DNA of 36,070 bases, from NCBI GenBank assembly GCA_026989265.1, contig JALSJP010000034.1, positions 1 to 36,070 on the forward strand. The letters are read 5' to 3'. Source of the DNA: Micavibrio sp. GTDB lineage: Bacteria; Pseudomonadota; Alphaproteobacteria; Micavibrionales; Micavibrionaceae. The notes beneath the pieces were generated by a model that was not told the origin of the DNA, ran no database searches, and worked only from the letters and a program-made list of their open reading frames with translations. Below, one piece after another: positions 7,056 through 16,010 of the stretch (the stretch's first letter is position 1; each line of letters begins with the position of its first letter). The translations under genes were made by a program, and so were the position numbers.

Positions 7056-7958
7056 ATTAAAACCATTATAGCGATAATTTGCTGTTATTATTTTGCCTTC
7101 TAAAGTTTTGTAATCAGTAGTTTCTGAGCGATCAACACGCATTTTATCAAAGCCTGATAAATGCAAAATCCCTAATTCTTCATGGGGCAAATACGGCTCT
7201 ACCCATTTTTGATTTGCTTCATCCCACAGCGGTTTAAACTCGCACAGCCAATGCATATAAGCGGGCAATATTTCTGCCTCAAGCCCATGCAGATGCACCA
7301 TCATGCCAAGGGTTAGCTGCTCTGCCGTAAAGACTTTGCCCTTATTAAGAGCCTGCAATATAAGCTCTTGCCATTTATCCCAATGCGGGGTGTTGGCATT
7401 CATGCAAAACGCTCCTGCTAATATAACATGATAGGGGAATATTTCCTTAGCCACCTTAATGCCAAATGCTTTGCGAGCGTTAGAGAAATAAAAACTGCGC
7501 GCTTTGTAAGGGAAACTGCCAAGCCACTTTACGCGCATCCCCTTTGGATATGCCCTGTCCATTTGCCCAGTAAGAACAATTTTATCCCTTGAAGAGCCTT
7601 TGATAAATGTATCAACCGCGCTCCATTTTTGTACCCAAGTATCGGCGTCCATCCAAAAATAAGTATCATAGCCCGCAAATATTTTATTGATAAACGGGCG
7701 GCAAACGCATGATTTCAAATATTCGCGCCCTTTTATGCGACTTTTAGGAATATCACAAGGCCAGTCAGGTTTTACCACCTTATCGGCTACGGTTTTGATA
7801 TATTCATGCTGGGCATCGCTCATGCCTGTATCCATGATACATATGTCATAATCGCTCAATTTATTATCGGGGTGATTGCGAATGCAATGTATCCACTCCA
7901 CCAATAATGGGAAGTAGTTACTATCTGATCCTGAAACGAATGCGAGTTTTTTTGACAT
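7038..7958 (-). CDS. Putative glycosyltransferase
   Basis: A protein of 306 residues with no signal peptide and no membrane segment, so probably cytoplasmic. The N-terminus KLAFVSGSDSNYFPLLVEW resembles the nucleotide-binding start of GT-A enzymes. A DAD motif at residues 104-106 (FWMDADTWVQ) is the expected metal and sugar-nucleotide site. Later parts (AGAFCMNANTPHW, TAEQLTLGMMVH) resemble family GT8-like acceptor regions. The sugar and acceptor are unknown. It is the last gene of the minus-strand run that begins with the icm genes, 14 bases after the PLP enzyme gene. Its 3' end is the source of the direct repeat around the CRISPR island, so the island sits directly downstream of an intact copy. 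Confidence 0.65.
   Translation of the reverse strand: MSKKLAFVSGSDSNYFPLLVEWIHCIRNHPDNKLSDYDICIMDTGMSDAQHEYIKTVADKVVKPDWPCDIPKSRIKGREYLKSCVCRPFINKIFAGYDTYFWMDADTWVQKWSAVDTFIKGSSRDKIVLTGQMDRAYPKGMRVKWLGSFPYKARSFYFSNARKAFGIKVAKEIFPYHVILAGAFCMNANTPHWDKWQELILQALNKGKVFTAEQLTLGMMVHLHGLEAEILPAYMHWLCEFKPLWDEANQKWVEPYLPHEELGILHLSGFDKMRVDRSETTDYKTLEGKIITANYRYNGFNGETAI
7061..7185. repeat. Right copy of 125-bp direct repeat flanking the CRISPR island
   Basis: Identical to 1-125 and in the same orientation. It is an ordinary part of the 3' end of the glycosyltransferase-like gene, whose stop codon is at 7038-7040, so the right copy looks ancestral and the left copy derived. The interval between the copies (126-7060, about 6.9 kb) holds the whole CRISPR-Cas system and the parDE pair. 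Confidence 0.93.
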
Positions 7959-7972
7959 TATATCTTATGTAT

Positions 7973-9286
7973 CTATGATGTTTTTGCTAGTTTTTTGCCA
8001 AATGTTATATTAAAGGCATTATCCAAATCTGCTATTAAATCTTCTGGATGCTCAAGCCCAATCGATAGCCTGATAAGTCCGTCATTAACTCCTACTAAAT
8101 CGCGCAAGTTCTTTGCTATGCCTGAGTGAGTGGTGGATGCAGGGTGGCAAACAAGGCTTTCCGTTCCGCCAAGGCTTACGGCTGATTTAAACAAGGATAG
8201 AGAGTTTATAATCTTAAAGCTTTGCTCTTTGCTAACATCAAGGAAGAATGAAAATGTAGAGCCAGAGCCACTGCATTGGCGTTTATAAACTCTTTTAAAT
8301 GCTTCGTCTTCAATAAAATCAGGGTGATATATTTTGGCTTTTTGATATGGGTTACAGCTAAGCCATTTTGCCACTTTATAACCGCTTTGCGCTGATCTGT
8401 TCATACGAATGGATAGAGTTTCAAGCGATCTTGAAATCATCCAGCTTGTATGTGGATCAAGGTTAAGCCCCATAGAGCCGCGCATTGATTTAACTTTTTT
8501 GATTAGTGACCGATCGCCGCAAACCGCGCCTGCAACTAAATCGCTATGACCGCCAATATATTTAGTTAAGGAATATGTGGCAAGGTCAATGCCTTGCGGC
8601 ACTGCTTGCTGATATATGGGCCCAAGCATTGTGTTATCACACACTAAAATCGGTCTATGACCAGTTTCTTTCTCTATTGAGCCTGCTGTTTTCAACATAA
8701 GTTCAAAATCAACTATTGTGTTGGTTGGATTAGAAGGGGTTTCAAAAAATATCATAGCAAGCCTGCCAAGTGATTTGGCTTTTTCCACTGCATTTTGCAA
8801 TGATTGCTCATTTAATCCATCGCTGAAGCTTACCGATTTAATGCCAAACTTTGCCAGCGCGCCGCGGATAAGAGTTTCTGTTCCGCCATATAAAGGTGAG
8901 CTGTGCAATATTACGTCATTTGGCTCTAAAAAGCCGAATAATACCGCGCTTATTGCGCTCATGCCGCTAGATAAAACGGCGGCATCTTCCGAGCCTTCAA
9001 GCAATGCCATTCTATCTTCTATGATCTCTGCATTAGGATGGTTAAAACGGCTATAAATTAGCCCTCCTTTATAGTCTTTGGGGGCAGTTTTCCGCCCCGA
9101 CATGACATGAAAAAATTCTTCGCCTTCTTCCGCGGAGTTAAATATAAAGGTCGATGTTAAGAATACAGGCGGCTTAACTGAGCCTTCGGAAAGCTTTGGA
9201 TCATAGCCATATGACATCATAAGTGATTCTGGTTTTAACTTATGATCGCCAATTGATAGTTTTTTATAATTATTTTTTCCTGACAT
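7973..9286 (-). CDS. Cystathionine gamma-synthase/methionine gamma-lyase family PLP enzyme
   Basis: Fold-type I PLP enzyme of the Cys/Met metabolism family, 437 residues from ATG 9286. AGG lies 5 bases upstream of that ATG; a GTG two codons earlier (9292) is an alternative. The N-terminal region has KPPVFLTSTFIF and YSRFNHPNAE, the cofactor-binding Tyr and Arg. CDNT carries the ring-nitrogen Asp (D217), and SLTKYIGGHSD carries the Schiff-base Lys (K242). The C-terminal SLGGTESLVCHPA segment fits the substrate carboxylate site. Members make or break cystathionine, homocysteine or methionine; sequence alone does not separate them, and no other methionine gene is nearby. It lies 14 bases upstream of the glycosyltransferase-like gene and close behind the icm genes, which suggests co-transcription. 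Confidence 0.88.
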   Translation of the reverse strand: MSGKNNYKKLSIGDHKLKPESLMMSYGYDPKLSEGSVKPPVFLTSTFIFNSAEEGEEFFHVMSGRKTAPKDYKGGLIYSRFNHPNAEIIEDRMALLEGSEDAAVLSSGMSAISAVLFGFLEPNDVILHSSPLYGGTETLIRGALAKFGIKSVSFSDGLNEQSLQNAVEKAKSLGRLAMIFFETPSNPTNTIVDFELMLKTAGSIEKETGHRPILVCDNTMLGPIYQQAVPQGIDLATYSLTKYIGGHSDLVAGAVCGDRSLIKKVKSMRGSMGLNLDPHTSWMISRSLETLSIRMNRSAQSGYKVAKWLSCNPYQKAKIYHPDFIEDEAFKRVYKRQCSGSGSTFSFFLDVSKEQSFKIINSLSLFKSAVSLGGTESLVCHPASTTHSGIAKNLRDLVGVNDGLIRLSIGLEHPEDLIADLDNAFNITFGKKLAKTS

Positions 9287-9300
9287 TCTCACCTAACCTA

Positions 9301-9876
9301 TTACTTTTGAATATTGAGTATAATTTTTCTCACTGCATTAAAGTCAAGATGAAGGTTATCAATACTATCAGGAAGTGCCGCCGGCCAGTTTAGAACAAGA
9401 GGGTTTTCTTGAAAATATATTAGAGCATTATTAAGGTGTTTTATTTTTAATTTATCAATATAAACTTTATTAACTTTTATTGATGAGAGTTTTAATGCCC
9501 CAGTTTTAGCGTCTCTTTCTAATCCGCAAATAAATTCTTCCATACGATATTCACCGAAAGCATCAATATGTGTGTACCATAATTTCAAGCTTCCATCCCT
9601 TAATGGCTTTATCTCACTAACATATATCGTGTGTGGATATGGGATAAAAAGCTCTAATAGTGATCTACAAATTCCATATTCTTCTGTCGCTTTATATGAT
9701 CTTGTACCCCACCACACTATGTAGGAAATAAAAGCTATAACAATAAATATAGCTCCTATTTTGATATTCTTTTTTCTTTGTACTTTTTTCTTTTCTTTTA
9801 ACTTTTCGGCAAGGGCTGATTTAGGCTTTTCTTCCTCGATTATCGTTTGCTTTAAAATTTCTTCTTCTTCGCTCAT
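9301..9876 (-). CDS. Unidentified single-pass membrane protein in the icm run
   Basis: A protein of 191 residues. Residues 1-37 are acidic then strongly basic, residues 39-56 form one hydrophobic segment (IKIGAIFIVIAFISYIVWW), and the rest is a soluble domain of about 130 residues with mixed strands and helices. Positive residues before the segment predict N-in, C-out, so the domain would be periplasmic. The bitopic layout recalls small T4BSS inner-membrane components such as IcmL/DotI, but I see no sequence match. It sits 10 bases after icmB and before the PLP enzyme gene, so it is likely in the same transcript and may be a lineage-specific secretion component. Confidence 0.7.
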   Translation of the reverse strand: MSEEEEILKQTIIEEEKPKSALAEKLKEKKKVQRKKNIKIGAIFIVIAFISYIVWWGTRSYKATEEYGICRSLLELFIPYPHTIYVSEIKPLRDGSLKLWYTHIDAFGEYRMEEFICGLERDAKTGALKLSSIKVNKVYIDKLKIKHLNNALIYFQENPLVLNWPAALPDSIDNLHLDFNAVRKIILNIQK

Positions 9877-9886
9877 ATCTATGCAA

Positions 9887-12800
9887 TCAGCCTAATTTAA
9901 GTTTAATGCGTTTAGAGTCTTCGGCTTCTTGCGCCTCTTTACTTTCATCAACAAGCTCTTTGATGATAGCGTCTATAACTGTGCTAATCATTGCGTTTTT
10001 AGAATCACCACTTTCACTATTTGAAAGGACGCGCCGCCTTATTTCATTTCTTGCGCTTCCCCCTGGAAAGGCTTGTGACAGCATTTTACGTGCGCGTGCA
10101 GCCCCTAATATAGAATATAAACGGTTTCTGATGGAAACATCTTCTGATGAGGTGGAAAATGCCCAAAGCTCAATAGGGCCAAGAGTATTATATATATGCT
10201 GCTCATAGCGACCAGAGGTTGATCCAATAACAATCAGGGCGGGTCCGCCAATGGCTTTTGGCCCTGTTAATTTATAGCGCATAATATGTTTTGCTGTATT
10301 TGATAGACCAAATCTATCAACAACATTTTGAACCGCTTTGTCAGAAATGGCTGTGCCTAAAACCCAAATACCTGTGGCCAAATCAACCATATCTTTGTCA
10401 AAGTCATCAATTAACTGAGACGTTAGAACGATCTGAACCCCGCGCTTACGACCTTCGCGAACATCACGAATAATTTGCGCGCGAACAGATGCTGATTTAC
10501 TTGTTCTATGAAATTCATCAAAATTCAAACGCTTTGGCGTTTCACCAATATCTTGCAGTCTTGCCGCGTGGAATTCGCGAAATTTTTCAGGAATATTTTG
10601 CAAACTGTCGGCACTAACCCACCATGAGCGCACCAAAGCATGGCGCCCAAGCATATACATAATGGAAGTTTGTCTGTCTGCTGCCTCATCACCTTGAGGG
10701 GCAACATCCATTAAATCAAGTGATGTCAGGCGTGTGTCTGCTATGTCAAATTGTGTCACGGAAGATAAAATAGGATATTCACGAATAGCTGATGTAATCA
10801 TGCGCTCAAATGCAGCAACAACATTTTCAGAGCTAACGCCAACAGAAGTTTCCTCTAGGAGTGTGCGAATTTGAGGTCTTCTTGATGCTGTAATTGCATC
10901 ATTAAGCGTAGGTGATGCATGGCGCTGTGCTAAATTTGCAAGATGGGTTTGATCCATTTCAAACATTTTATCAACAATATCCCACCAAAAAGGATCGGAC
11001 GGAAGATGCACATTATGTTTTTGAATAGCTGCATCAATTTCCATTTCAAGGCGCGGTAAATACGGGCGAGCCTCAGAGTTAGCGGAGCCATCATCGCGCC
11101 AACGGAACATTTCATCAACCACCATTCCACAAAGCTGTTGCATACCATCATAGGGCTTATCATAACCAGGGGGGGTTGTTAAAAGAGTCATAAGTTCAAC
11201 TAGGAAGCTTCTCTCATCCGGTAGAGGATATCTACAGCCTAGCTGCGTATCAAATGGATTTATCGCATATTGGTGCGACATTTGAAGACGGAAATATGCG
11301 GCTTCATGTTGGCGACTTAGAGGCAGCGCCTCTTTTATTAAAGAAATAAGCCCCGAAGATGATGGGCCAATATCAATAACCGACACATAAGGCAGCCTGC
11401 TTAAACCTGGTGTCATGCATGTACCAAAATTCAGGGTGTTGAGCAAAACGGATTTACCACCACCGGGTTGCGCAAAAATAAGATCAAACCATGTGGTTGT
11501 AAGGCTTGTACCCGTTTGATATGGCCATATTTTTCCATCAGGAGTTCTAAATATCATCGCTCCCTCTTCGAACGGGCTCGAAGGGCGTTGCCATGGCAAT
11601 AATTTAACAATTTCAACCATAGGAGCAATTCCAGACGGCGCAGTTCCCGCACAATGTATGCCCATTGCAGATGACATCACACAATCAAGAGGGTCGCCCG
11701 AATATTCACTGACTTGCATATAACCCCAACTCTCAAAAGATTGGAGCAACACCGATAGACGGTCAAGTATCTGGTCTTTTTCACTAATTTCACACCATGT
11801 AGCAAAAGATATTCTTATCTTAACTACAGGTTCTTGCCTTGCAAGTTTTGTCAGGCTTTCAAGAGAGTATTTAATGGGTTTATTGCCAGCATTCGTTGGC
11901 CCCATAATTGTAGAGGCAAAAGTTCTCATAGCAACCGATGATGCCCCGCCTCCTTCAATCATAAAGGATATGCGAAAAGGAATATCAGCCTCGACTAAAC
12001 GGTTAAGCAGAATAGGAAATGGCATGGATTCCATAGGCCCAAGAGTCATGTCCGCCCCAGCCCACAAAAGATTACCAATTCTTACAATAGATTTCCCTAG
12101 GACTTTAGCCTCTGATGCAACAATTTGATTTGGCAATGTTGGCCATAATATGTCAGACATATCAACTGCACTTTTCGGTGCTCGCGCAGGAATAGGATCA
12201 CCCGGCAGGCACGGTCGCCATACTTCATTGGCGCGATCAGGGAATAAATTGCTTCTTACTGCATTAAGGGCGTCATGTACCTCTAATAGCTGGCATTCTA
12301 TTCCAAGCTCGCTAAATGCTGTCATCATAGCAGAAATAAAACTTTTATGACGGGTTCTAAGCGGCTCCATCACCCCATAAGGGTATTGTGCATTCGGAGC
12401 AAGAAACCAGTCCTTTCCCTCTTCCTTGGCATCCTCACCCGCTCTTTCCATTTCACTTTTAGTAAGGCATGACGGGCGCGTCCATAAAACAAAATACTGC
12501 TCTTCATGCGTTAGGAAGCGCTCAAGATGATTTATTTTTTCTTCAAAAAGATCGTTCAGATCTAACCCTATATTATTAGCAGTCGTGCGGCTGGGGCGTA
12601 TTTTTTCTTCCAAGGTTTGGCGAATCCTTGAAGGATCGCGCACAAAATACACTTGCATTGCATGACCAACACGGTCAAAACGCGCACCAATTTTAATATT
12701 TGAGGAGTTGACAATATTTTCATATTCTTCATCTCCAATAATTTGTTTGCTGCCCTCAACCTTAACATATGAGATTAAAGAGCCATCGGTGGAAACAAGC

Positions 12801-12892
12801 GTTGTCTCATTCTCTCTTGTTTCAAGATTTATGAAAGAAGATACAGACTGCCTTAGTGCTTTTTGGAATGGCGCTATTATTTTATTGAACAT
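9887..12892 (-). CDS. icmB: T4BSS ATPase IcmB/DotO (VirB4-like)
   Basis: A protein of 1001 residues from ATG 12892, close to the roughly 1009 of Legionella IcmB. The P-loop is AQPGGGKSV (residues 474-482, Lys480) and the Walker B-like segment is LNFDEF (789-794). VirB4-family ATPases energize assembly or substrate handling at the cytoplasmic face of type IV secretion systems. The N-terminal half carries the VirB4-type non-ATPase domain. A GTG at 12940 would add 16 residues; I prefer the ATG because the sequence then starts with MFNKIIAPFQKALRQS, while neither start has a strong ribosome binding site. It follows icmJ, as in the Legionella icmC-icmD-icmJ-icmB order, which supports the name. No defect is seen in the ATPase motifs. 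Confidence 0.9.
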   Translation of the reverse strand: MFNKIIAPFQKALRQSVSSFINLETRENETTLVSTDGSLISYVKVEGSKQIIGDEEYENIVNSSNIKIGARFDRVGHAMQVYFVRDPSRIRQTLEEKIRPSRTTANNIGLDLNDLFEEKINHLERFLTHEEQYFVLWTRPSCLTKSEMERAGEDAKEEGKDWFLAPNAQYPYGVMEPLRTRHKSFISAMMTAFSELGIECQLLEVHDALNAVRSNLFPDRANEVWRPCLPGDPIPARAPKSAVDMSDILWPTLPNQIVASEAKVLGKSIVRIGNLLWAGADMTLGPMESMPFPILLNRLVEADIPFRISFMIEGGGASSVAMRTFASTIMGPTNAGNKPIKYSLESLTKLARQEPVVKIRISFATWCEISEKDQILDRLSVLLQSFESWGYMQVSEYSGDPLDCVMSSAMGIHCAGTAPSGIAPMVEIVKLLPWQRPSSPFEEGAMIFRTPDGKIWPYQTGTSLTTTWFDLIFAQPGGGKSVLLNTLNFGTCMTPGLSRLPYVSVIDIGPSSSGLISLIKEALPLSRQHEAAYFRLQMSHQYAINPFDTQLGCRYPLPDERSFLVELMTLLTTPPGYDKPYDGMQQLCGMVVDEMFRWRDDGSANSEARPYLPRLEMEIDAAIQKHNVHLPSDPFWWDIVDKMFEMDQTHLANLAQRHASPTLNDAITASRRPQIRTLLEETSVGVSSENVVAAFERMITSAIREYPILSSVTQFDIADTRLTSLDLMDVAPQGDEAADRQTSIMYMLGRHALVRSWWVSADSLQNIPEKFREFHAARLQDIGETPKRLNFDEFHRTSKSASVRAQIIRDVREGRKRGVQIVLTSQLIDDFDKDMVDLATGIWVLGTAISDKAVQNVVDRFGLSNTAKHIMRYKLTGPKAIGGPALIVIGSTSGRYEQHIYNTLGPIELWAFSTSSEDVSIRNRLYSILGAARARKMLSQAFPGGSARNEIRRRVLSNSESGDSKNAMISTVIDAIIKELVDESKEAQEAEDSKRIKLKLG

Positions 12893-12991
12893 TTCATATT
12901 TGCCCGTTAGGTTTAACAGAGTATTACTGCATAATGACACAATATATCAGATTAATTTCTATAGTACAGCATAGAAGTCCATAAAATAAAT

Positions 12992-13714
12992 TTATGCTGC
13001 TTTTTGTACTTGGTGATATATATTAAACCATTTTTGAGGGGTTTTTCCGCCGAATGGACCATCTTTTGATCTCCAATAAGCCAATATTTGTGGAAATTGG
13101 TTAAACTCTAAATCTGCTTCTTTAATTATTCTGCGGTCAAGTGGAAATAATCTTATGCCCTCTATCTTCTTCGCGCGATTATTATAGTGAGCATCGGTAA
13201 GGTAATCTTGCAGCACCATAGATAAAATATATGGATCATCGGTGCCAATTCGATCTTTTACGGCGCTACGTCTTGCCATAAGAAAATCTAGAGATTTGCG
13301 GGCTGCTTCTGCTATTGGTCCTTGGGATATTCTAGCAACATATATAGCGCGCGCAATATGATGCAAGTCAGCCTGTTTTATTTCGGGCAGCCATAGCAAA
13401 ACGCCCGAGCGCATAGTATTTATTTTTTCAAGATTGAAACATTGATAGCAAAAAATACACGCAGTCTTTAAATTATCATCGGAATGATCCAGCCTATCAT
13501 TATTCAAAAAAAGTATTTCTTGATATTTTTTTGATTGAAATCCACAGCATTGACATGTGTTGTCATCGCGCGTGAAAATCTTTTGCTTGCATTCCTTTGA
13601 TAAAGCGGAAGAAACGGAGCCAGATGAACCAGCTCCGCCTTTTGTCTTTGCAGGCTTTCCTATTTGTCTGGAAAGCCCTAAAGATATGGGGTGTTTTTCC
13701 ATATATTCCACCAT
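12992..13714 (-). CDS. icmJ: T4BSS component IcmJ/DotN
   Basis: A protein of 240 residues. Zinc-finger cysteines are C54 and C57 in TRDDNTCQCCGF, and C86, C89 and C92 in ACIFCYQCF, with the IcmJ-like segment KYQEILFLNNDRLDHS between them. In Legionella, DotN is a cytoplasmic, zinc-binding partner of the DotL coupling protein; it has an HNH-like fold but is not known as a nuclease. The ATG at 13714 directly follows the icmD stop. Another ATG four codons later (13702) has a better-placed GGTGGA and may be the true start. The N-terminal 40 residues are Gly/Ser-rich and probably disordered. Position between icmD and icmB is exactly as in Legionella. Confidence 0.87.
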   Translation of the reverse strand: MVEYMEKHPISLGLSRQIGKPAKTKGGAGSSGSVSSALSKECKQKIFTRDDNTCQCCGFQSKKYQEILFLNNDRLDHSDDNLKTACIFCYQCFNLEKINTMRSGVLLWLPEIKQADLHHIARAIYVARISQGPIAEAARKSLDFLMARRSAVKDRIGTDDPYILSMVLQDYLTDAHYNNRAKKIEGIRLFPLDRRIIKEADLEFNQFPQILAYWRSKDGPFGGKTPQKWFNIYHQVQKAA

Positions 13715-14128
13715 TTACGGTGCAATTCCGAAAGAAACAGCTTGCATTGTCGCTGAACTAGTGGCGTTGCCCGTGCCCATTGTATTTGTCATTGCTTCCA
13801 TAACTATTGGAATTGAGAATAACGCACCACCAACAGCCAAACGTATAGCACCCTCTTTTAATGGTGTTTGAGTCGGGTTTTCAACATGATCCTTAATTTT
13901 CATGATACCAAGAACAGCAAGCAACGTACCAAATAGATATGAAATCGCAGATATAAGACCCGGCAAGTTCGCAATAGAGTTCGTTATATTTTCTGCAATA
14001 CTACCGAAATTATTACCAGGAGCAGCAGCAGCAGCAGCAGCATTTGCTTCACCAACAGATGATACCATCATTCCGATAGTCATTGCCGCACCAAGTTTAT
14101 AGTATGAATTTTTTACTTTATTTAACAT
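13715..14128 (-). CDS. icmD: T4BSS inner-membrane protein IcmD/DotP
   Basis: A protein of 137 residues, near the 132 of Legionella IcmD. An N-terminal signal-like segment ends near GEANA, followed by a run of Ala, then two membrane segments (about 55-76 and 92-112). Between them is KIKDHVENPTQTPL (77-90), the cytoplasmic-loop motif typical of IcmD. AAGGAGA stands just before the ATG. The same loop motif appears three times in the gene directly upstream. Its place between the icmC-like gene and icmJ supports the assignment. The exact role of IcmD in the Dot/Icm machine is not settled. Confidence 0.85.
   Translation of the reverse strand: MLNKVKNSYYKLGAAMTIGMMVSSVGEANAAAAAAAPGNNFGSIAENITNSIANLPGLISAISYLFGTLLAVLGIMKIKDHVENPTQTPLKEGAIRLAVGGALFSIPIVMEAMTNTMGTGNATSSATMQAVSFGIAP
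14021..14042. repeat. AGC trinucleotide repeat in icmD
   Basis: Seven tandem AGC units encode the poly-Ala stretch just after the predicted signal peptide of IcmD. Slippage here would change the length of the Ala run in steps of one residue without breaking the frame. Confidence 0.85.
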
Positions 14129-14221
14129 TTTCAGTTCTCCTTTTAAAAGTTACCAATAAATTACCTTATATCCTAACTCTATCACGTTTGCCACAATATT
14201 GACACATTTATTTTCACCTTA

Positions 14222-15889
14222 TTATGAAAAAGTTACGCCGAATGCTGTGATGCCCAGAGTTGCTTGAACCGCATTCAATAATGGCCCTAAATTAACCGCC
14301 AATGCGCCGCCAATAATATGCGTCAAACCAGCCATAGTAGATGCCTGACCTGATCCTTCTGCAACATCACGCATTATGAATAACCCGCGAACAAAGCTTA
14401 TCATTCCAATGATAATCATGAATTTAAGCACAGCACTTATAACATTATGGGCAGCCGCCTGTTCAGCAACATCCATCCCTGTTGTATATTTTAATTGTGC
14501 ATTTGTTTGAGAAGACCCAAATTCAAGGGGGTTAGGATTCACAAATATAGAGCCTGATACAGCCCTCATGATTGTGCTTGATGACATTAAGAAGCCAGCG
14601 ATAACAAATGTTGCTATTGTTCCTATACCGCCTGGTCCTTTTGCACCTTCTTGCGCCGATCTGGTTAATCTTGATATGCCAATCATAACAAAAATAAGTC
14701 CAGCAACAAATGTAAAGAAGTTTAATAAAACATGTGTTGGCCCTAATGTATCGTTCATAAAACACACCATTGCGACATCAAGTGAATTTGCGTCTGCGCA
14801 TGAGGCAGGTAATGTTTCATTAAATCCAGTATTTGCGCCAGCTATAGTGCCAGCAACGGCAGCTGCATTTGGCGTTACACTATATTGTATTGCAACCGCA
14901 ACCACAGGAAGGGCAAAAAATGCACCGCCAGCAATTAAACGTGTAATACCTTCATGAAGTGGTGTTTGTGATGGGTTATTGACATGATCGCGTATTTTTA
15001 TAATTGCCCAAAGCCCAAGAACTGTACCGATTATATATGATAATGCCGCTAAAAACCCTGGTAGACCCATAGTGGTCTCCATAACCGTACAGAGCACCGA
15101 TCCTAAGGTAGCGCCTCCCGTAAATAAATTCACCCCTGTAAATTCAAGACCATTACAAGCTACTGAATCAGCTTGCGTTGACCAGAAAAATCCAGCCCCA
15201 CTTAATATAGAGGTTAAAACTCCAGCAAGCCCCATACCACTATTATTAATAGCTTCAAACATTGCATTAAATATGGTGGGAAGCCCAAATAGCATTCCTG
15301 CCGTTAAATATCGAATAACCACATCTTTCAGGGGGATTCTATCAGGGTCTTCCACATGGTCTCTTGTTTTATAGATTGCCGAAACCGCCATAACCAGCCC
15401 CAATAAATATGCAACCGAAGAAACCATTCCAGGTATTTGCCCCATAGACAGCATAATCGAATTTAGAATAGAATTAAAATTACCAAAACTAAGGTAACCC
15501 GTAACAAGACCGACTAATCTACTTGCTCCAAATATACTGAAAGTGGTAAAAGGATTAAAGTTTGTTATCGACCCGCCATTAATTGTAAATAATGTCGCCT
15601 CCACTATAATAGGAAGTGAGAGTAGTGCACCACCAATAAGAAAGCGTATAACAGGCACCCTAATAGGGGTTTGGGTGGGGTTGCTAACATGATCTATAGT
15701 TTTTAAAATGGCAGTAACGCAAATTATAATGGCTGATAAAAAGGTTAAGGCTGTTATTAACCCTGGCAGTCTAGCAGTAGAGCCAACAATATTTTGCGCA
15801 ATATCATTAACATCTTGCGCGAAAACATCACCAGACAATAGGAAATAGAATAAAACCCCAAACAGAACTGAAATATTTTTCTTAACCAT
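14222..15889 (-). CDS. icmC: IcmC/DotE-like protein with three N-terminal IcmD-like repeats
   Basis: A protein of 555 residues from ATG 15889, chosen because it starts a clean signal peptide (MVKKNISVLFG to DVFA, about 24 residues) with AGGGAGA upstream; an ATG at 15946 lacks both. Three tandem units follow, each with two membrane segments around a loop: KTIDHVSNPTQTPI (63-76), KTRDHVEDPDRIPL (174-187) and KIRDHVNNPSQTPL (298-311). These match the IcmD loop of the next gene. The C-terminal part (about 372-555) resembles IcmC/DotE, with ISFVRGLFIM and GLTHIIGGALAVNLGPL. Legionella IcmC is only about 194 residues, so this looks like a fusion and repeat expansion. It would be an inner-membrane T4BSS component. 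It is the first gene of the minus-strand run, divergent from the M15 peptidase gene. Confidence 0.78.
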   Translation of the reverse strand: MVKKNISVLFGVLFYFLLSGDVFAQDVNDIAQNIVGSTARLPGLITALTFLSAIIICVTAILKTIDHVSNPTQTPIRVPVIRFLIGGALLSLPIIVEATLFTINGGSITNFNPFTTFSIFGASRLVGLVTGYLSFGNFNSILNSIMLSMGQIPGMVSSVAYLLGLVMAVSAIYKTRDHVEDPDRIPLKDVVIRYLTAGMLFGLPTIFNAMFEAINNSGMGLAGVLTSILSGAGFFWSTQADSVACNGLEFTGVNLFTGGATLGSVLCTVMETTMGLPGFLAALSYIIGTVLGLWAIIKIRDHVNNPSQTPLHEGITRLIAGGAFFALPVVAVAIQYSVTPNAAAVAGTIAGANTGFNETLPASCADANSLDVAMVCFMNDTLGPTHVLLNFFTFVAGLIFVMIGISRLTRSAQEGAKGPGGIGTIATFVIAGFLMSSSTIMRAVSGSIFVNPNPLEFGSSQTNAQLKYTTGMDVAEQAAAHNVISAVLKFMIIIGMISFVRGLFIMRDVAEGSGQASTMAGLTHIIGGALAVNLGPLLNAVQATLGITAFGVTFS

Positions 15890-16010
15890 AAACCTTGCTC
15901 TCCCTAAACATATCAATACCACTATTACAACATATTTGTGTGACATAGCGCAAACTTTTAGAGTAAATTAAAAGCTATATGCGCGTTTAATCGAAAGAAA
16001 TAATCATAAA

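Noticed and set aside
15890-15946. An upstream ATG extending the icmC-like protein by 19 residues
   Set aside because: No ribosome binding site, and the extension would precede a well-formed signal peptide that starts at 15889.
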